A stretch of 64,000 bases of DNA from Oceanobacillus sojae (GTDB lineage Bacteria > Bacillota > Bacilli > Bacillales > Amphibacillaceae), in the NCBI RefSeq assembly GCF_900162665.1, contig NZ_LT727813.1, positions 192,961-256,960 of the forward strand, in the 5' to 3' direction. The notes below the pieces were generated by a model, which worked only from the letters and a program-made list of their open reading frames with translations, was not told the origin of the DNA and ran no database searches. The stretch's first letter is position 1. Every line of letters begins with the position of its first letter. Of the stretch, positions 61,996 to 64,000 are shown piece by piece. Made by a program: the position numbers and the translations under genes.

Positions 61996-62013
61996 GTTAC
62001 TCTCACCTCTCAC

Positions 62014-62323
62014 TATAATTATAAAACGCTTACAACGCTGTCACAACAACGTTTAGGCACAACTTATGGCGGGATAGATTACATAGATTGTGCTTTCCTT
62101 TTCTTGTTAAAATTGTACTTTAATTAGCAGACAGACTCGGTATAGTTTTACACTGATACTTCAGGAGATCTTCTTAAGACTTGTAAAATATGGATAGTAT
62201 TCATTGAGTAAACTATTCGGTTATCATTATGTATTTTAGAAGACCGCAGGATATAACCTTTCTTTAAGTAAAAGTTGTTTAAGCCTAATCTTTTATTTAT
62301 ATAAATTATAAGAGCTCGATTTT
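62014..62323. other. Divergent intergenic stretch with promoter of the Ula-type operon
   Basis: No gene is supported between the regulator and the small lipoprotein frame. The left end holds the promoter and cre-like site listed separately. The rest is AT-rich and I see no further clear signal. Confidence 0.5.
62018..62046 (-). promoter_or_regulatory. Sigma-A promoter with cre-like site for the Ula-type operon
   Basis: On the minus strand TTGTGA (62046-62041), 17 nt, then TATAAT (62023-62018). TGTAAGCGTTTTAT (62034-62021) overlaps the spacer and -10 and matches 12 of 14 positions of the usual CcpA site. This implies carbon catabolite repression and a leader of only about 16 nt. Confidence 0.6.
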
Positions 62324-62476
62324 TTGAAGAAATTATTAGTTTTATTAGCAGGTATGATGTTGTTCTTAGCAGCTTGTAGTGATGAAAGCTGTTTCCAAAT
62401 GTATTGTCTAATTCTTAATGTGGAAATTATGGATGCGCTGGATTCGTATGGTAAAATAAAATGCAAGGAAAAATAA
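62324..62476 (+). CDS. Short lipoprotein-like reading frame (50 codons)
   Basis: From a TTG the frame reads MKKLLVLLAGMMLFLAACSD, a textbook lipoprotein signal with lipobox LAAC, then about 30 residues with three cysteines, ending in KCKEK. The stop overlaps the ribosome site of the next gene. There is no good ribosome site of its own (only AGAG at 62311). It is either a very small lipoprotein or the remains of a longer one that lost its body. Confidence 0.45.
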   Translation: MKKLLVLLAGMMLFLAACSDESCFQMYCLILNVEIMDALDSYGKIKCKEK

Positions 62477-62488
62477 AGGAGAATAAGG

Positions 62489-62974
62489 ATGGAAAACGGG
62501 AAACTTAGAGATACGGCAAGCGCCTATGCAATTTTTGCTTTGCTATATTTGATATATGGAATGTATAGAATCTTTGAACGAAATTTTATTTTAACTATTA
62601 ATCTTGAATTAGATGTCTCAAATTTTCGTTGGGTTAGTTTTTTAAGTGATGTAGCTAGTGCCGGATTTAGGGTAGTAGTTTTGCTTGGGATTAGTCTAGT
62701 CCTCTACAAACTTATTAATGTTTTGAGAAAAAGTAATGAAAAGACAAACAAGCTCTTAGCAAATATAGCGAACGTCTTCACAGTTCTCGCAACTATATAT
62801 TTAATTTATTATATTGGAGATATCGTATATAGGTATGTTACTGTTATGCTTGCTAATCCTCATCTCAGTGTAAACCAGATGGTCAACTTTTATATTTTGA
62901 TAGGTGATATAGCTAACAATGTGTTTAAAGTATTAGTTTTACTTGGATTTGGTGCAATACTTCGCAGGCTATAG
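62489..62974 (+). CDS. Four-helix membrane protein of unknown function (DUF2975-like)
   Basis: This 161-residue protein has four predicted membrane segments (about 12-30, 50-74, 88-112 and 130-158) and short charged loops; LYKLINVLRKSNEKTNKLLANIANVFT connects helices 2 and 3. The layout resembles DUF2975 proteins, which usually sit beside a small HTH regulator, but none is seen here, so the family call is tentative. AAAGGAGAATAAGG precedes the ATG. It lies 12 nt after the short lipoprotein frame. Confidence 0.6.
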   Translation: MENGKLRDTASAYAIFALLYLIYGMYRIFERNFILTINLELDVSNFRWVSFLSDVASAGFRVVVLLGISLVLYKLINVLRKSNEKTNKLLANIANVFTVLATIYLIYYIGDIVYRYVTVMLANPHLSVNQMVNFYILIGDIANNVFKVLVLLGFGAILRRL

Positions 62975-62986
62975 GATTGAATGTAA

Positions 62987-63011
62987 AGCCCTCACAATCA
63001 AGTGAAGGGCT
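62987..63011 (+). terminator. Stem-loop after the four-helix membrane protein
   Basis: AGCCCTCAC (62987-62995) pairs with GTGAAGGGCT (63002-63011) with one bulge, followed by GAATTTCATTTTA. It is a weak terminator for the plus-strand gene. Confidence 0.5.
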
Positions 63012-63024
63012 GAATTTCATTTTA

Positions 63025-63073
63025 TTAATGTTCTTGAACCCCCCTGCTATGCAGGGGGGTTCAAGAACATTAA
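63025..63073. repeat. 23-bp perfect inverted repeat with 3-nt loop
   Basis: Arms 63025-63047 and 63051-63073 are exact reverse complements around TAT; the centre is CCCCCCTGC/GCAGGGGGG. It lies between two convergent genes and touches the groEL terminator. Such a long perfect hairpin is unusual and could be a bidirectional terminator core or a palindromic insertion. Confidence 0.7.
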
Positions 63074-63102
63074 AAAGAGACTCCGAAAAATTCGGAAGTC
63101 TC
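63072..63102 (-). terminator. Terminator of groEL
   Basis: GAGACTCCGAA (63077-63087) pairs with TTCGGAAGTCTC (63091-63102) with one bulge; on the minus strand TTTTT follows. It stands about 100 nt past the groEL stop. Confidence 0.75.
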
Positions 63103-63204
63103 ATGAATAACTTGCTTAATTTTTAATGAAATGCGGTTAAAATGCGGTCATTTAATTCATTAGACCGCTCAAACCGTTGTTGTATCAACGTTCAAGCGAA
63201 TGAC

Positions 63205-64000
63205 TTACATCATTCCGCCCATTCCACCCATGCCGCCCATATCAGGCATTGCAGGAGCTCCGCCTTCTTCAGGCTTATCTGCTACTACAGCCTCAGTAGT
63301 CAGAAACATAGCTGCTACAGATGCTGCGTTTTGAAGTGCAGAACGAGTTACTTTTGTTGGGTCAACAATACCAGCTTCAACCATGTTTACCCACTCATCC
63401 GTAGCTGCATTGTAACCAATACCAACTTTTTCACCTTTTAGACGCTCTACAATAATAGAACCTTCTAATCCAGCGTTGTGAACGATTTGACGAACCGGCT
63501 CTTCTAAAGCACGTAATACGATGCTTGCGCCAGTTGCTTCATCGCCTTCAAGGTTAAGATCGCTTACTTTACCGTGAATATTTACAAGTGCTGTACCGCC
63601 TCCTGGTACCATTCCTTCTTCGACACCTGCGCGGGTAGAGTTAAGCGCATCTTCAATACGAAGTTTACGTTCTTTTAACTCTGTTTCTGTAGCTGCACCA
63701 ACTTTGATTACTGCTACACCGCCAGATAATTTAGCCAGGCGCTCCTGTAATTTTTCTTTGTCGAAATCAGAAGTTGTTTCTTCAGCTTGTGCACGGATTT
63801 GAGCAACACGGCCGGAAATTGCTTGTGGATCACCGGAACCTTCAACAATTGTAGTGTCTTCTTTTGTTACAACTACTTTTGAAGCACGACCTAATTGTTC
63901 GATTGTTGCTGATTTAAGATCCAGACCAAGATCTTCTGTAATTACCTCTGCACCTGTAAGAACAGCGATATCTTCAAGCATTGCTTTACGACGGTCACCG
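63205..64000 (-). CDS. groEL: Chaperonin GroEL, C-terminal part
   Basis: The last 265 or so residues of the 60-kDa chaperonin are present; the gene runs off the right edge ([20 protein letters not shown] is near the left end of the visible protein). Visible marks are [83 protein letters not shown] and the Gly-Met tail [13 protein letters not shown]. GroEL folds proteins in the cytoplasm with GroES, whose gene is expected just beyond the edge. CIRCE and promoter lie outside the window. Confidence 0.97.
   Translation of the reverse strand, partial: GDRRKAMLEDIAVLTGAEVITEDLGLDLKSATIEQLGRASKVVVTKEDTTIVEGSGDPQAISGRVAQIRAQAEETTSDFDKEKLQERLAKLSGGVAVIKVGAATETELKERKLRIEDALNSTRAGVEEGMVPGGGTALVNIHGKVSDLNLEGDEATGASIVLRALEEPVRQIVHNAGLEGSIIVERLKGEKVGIGYNAATDEWVNMVEAGIVDPTKVTRSALQNAASVAAMFLTTEAVVADKPEEGGAPAMPDMGGMGGMGGMM

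Noticed and set aside
63205-63250. Short tandem repeat at the end of groEL
   Set aside because: It encodes the normal Gly-Gly-Met tail of GroEL and is not a separate repeat element.
1-64000. CRISPR arrays, tRNA/rRNA genes, phage or transposase genes
   Set aside because: No regularly spaced repeats, no cloverleaf-like or rRNA sequence and no recombinase or transposase frames were recognised by eye; only the two small palindromic repeats hint at mobility.

Overview
The window is low-GC DNA from an endospore-forming member of the Bacillaceae. A complete gerA-type germination operon, lipoproteins with Bacillus-like lipoboxes, strong AGGAGG ribosome sites and PTS/BglG/RpiR/IclR regulation all fit an Oceanobacillus/Virgibacillus-like genus. 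The exact genus is an inference. There are no rRNA or tRNA genes, no CRISPR array, no transposase and no phage genes. Most of the window is a series of transport-plus-catabolism operons.

Left part (1-15.4 kb): the 3' end of an N-acyl-D-amino-acid deacylase is followed by a D-serine dehydratase gene broken by a one-base frameshift. Next is an Msr/Vga-like ABC-F ribosome-protection gene with a 7-codon leader peptide and alternative hairpins, then an FMN glutamate-synthase-like gene, a small membrane protein and gerAC/gerAB/gerAA. An AbgB-like M20 hydrolase, DUF1801 and VOC proteins, an MFS efflux pump, a cytidine deaminase and an APH-fold kinase complete the section.

15.5-20.5 kb is a D-galactonate-type operon (IclR regulator, KDG kinase, KDPG aldolase, dehydratase, GntP permease). 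The dehydratase carries a single in-frame stop. 20.8-33.5 kb holds a GNAT protein and then a nine-gene locus: GH20 hexosaminidase, NagZ-type GH3, two tandem solute-binding lipoproteins, two ABC permeases, YesL, NamZ-type exo-muramidase and a MurR-like RpiR regulator. None of the three glycosidases has a signal peptide. This suggests that amino-sugar glycans, probably GlcNAc/MurNAc-containing, are imported first and cut inside the cell.

33.9-46.8 kb is a divergent locus around an Opp/Dpp-type transporter. It also encodes DUF1177 and AroM-family proteins, an M20 deacylase, an M29-like aminopeptidase, an IclR regulator and two amidohydrolases, one of which has lost its HxH metal motif. Two near-identical palindromes flank the divergent promoters. 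This is the best candidate for an undescribed catabolic system. 47.0-51.4 kb carries a HAD hydrolase and a phnD-phnC-phnE-phnE transporter.

51.5-64 kb contains a DUF2071 protein, a nanE/PTS EIICB/RpiR locus (probably N-acetylmannosamine) ending in a 5'-truncated nagB-like remnant, and a transketolase/Ula-type PTS operon whose only EIIA domain is fused to the BglG-type activator. It ends with two small envelope proteins, a cluster of stem-loops and the 3' end of groEL. A palindromic MITE-like repeat occurs twice (83 bp and 147 bp). Three sugar/phosphonate operons carry strong intercistronic hairpins without U-tracts, which probably set protein ratios.
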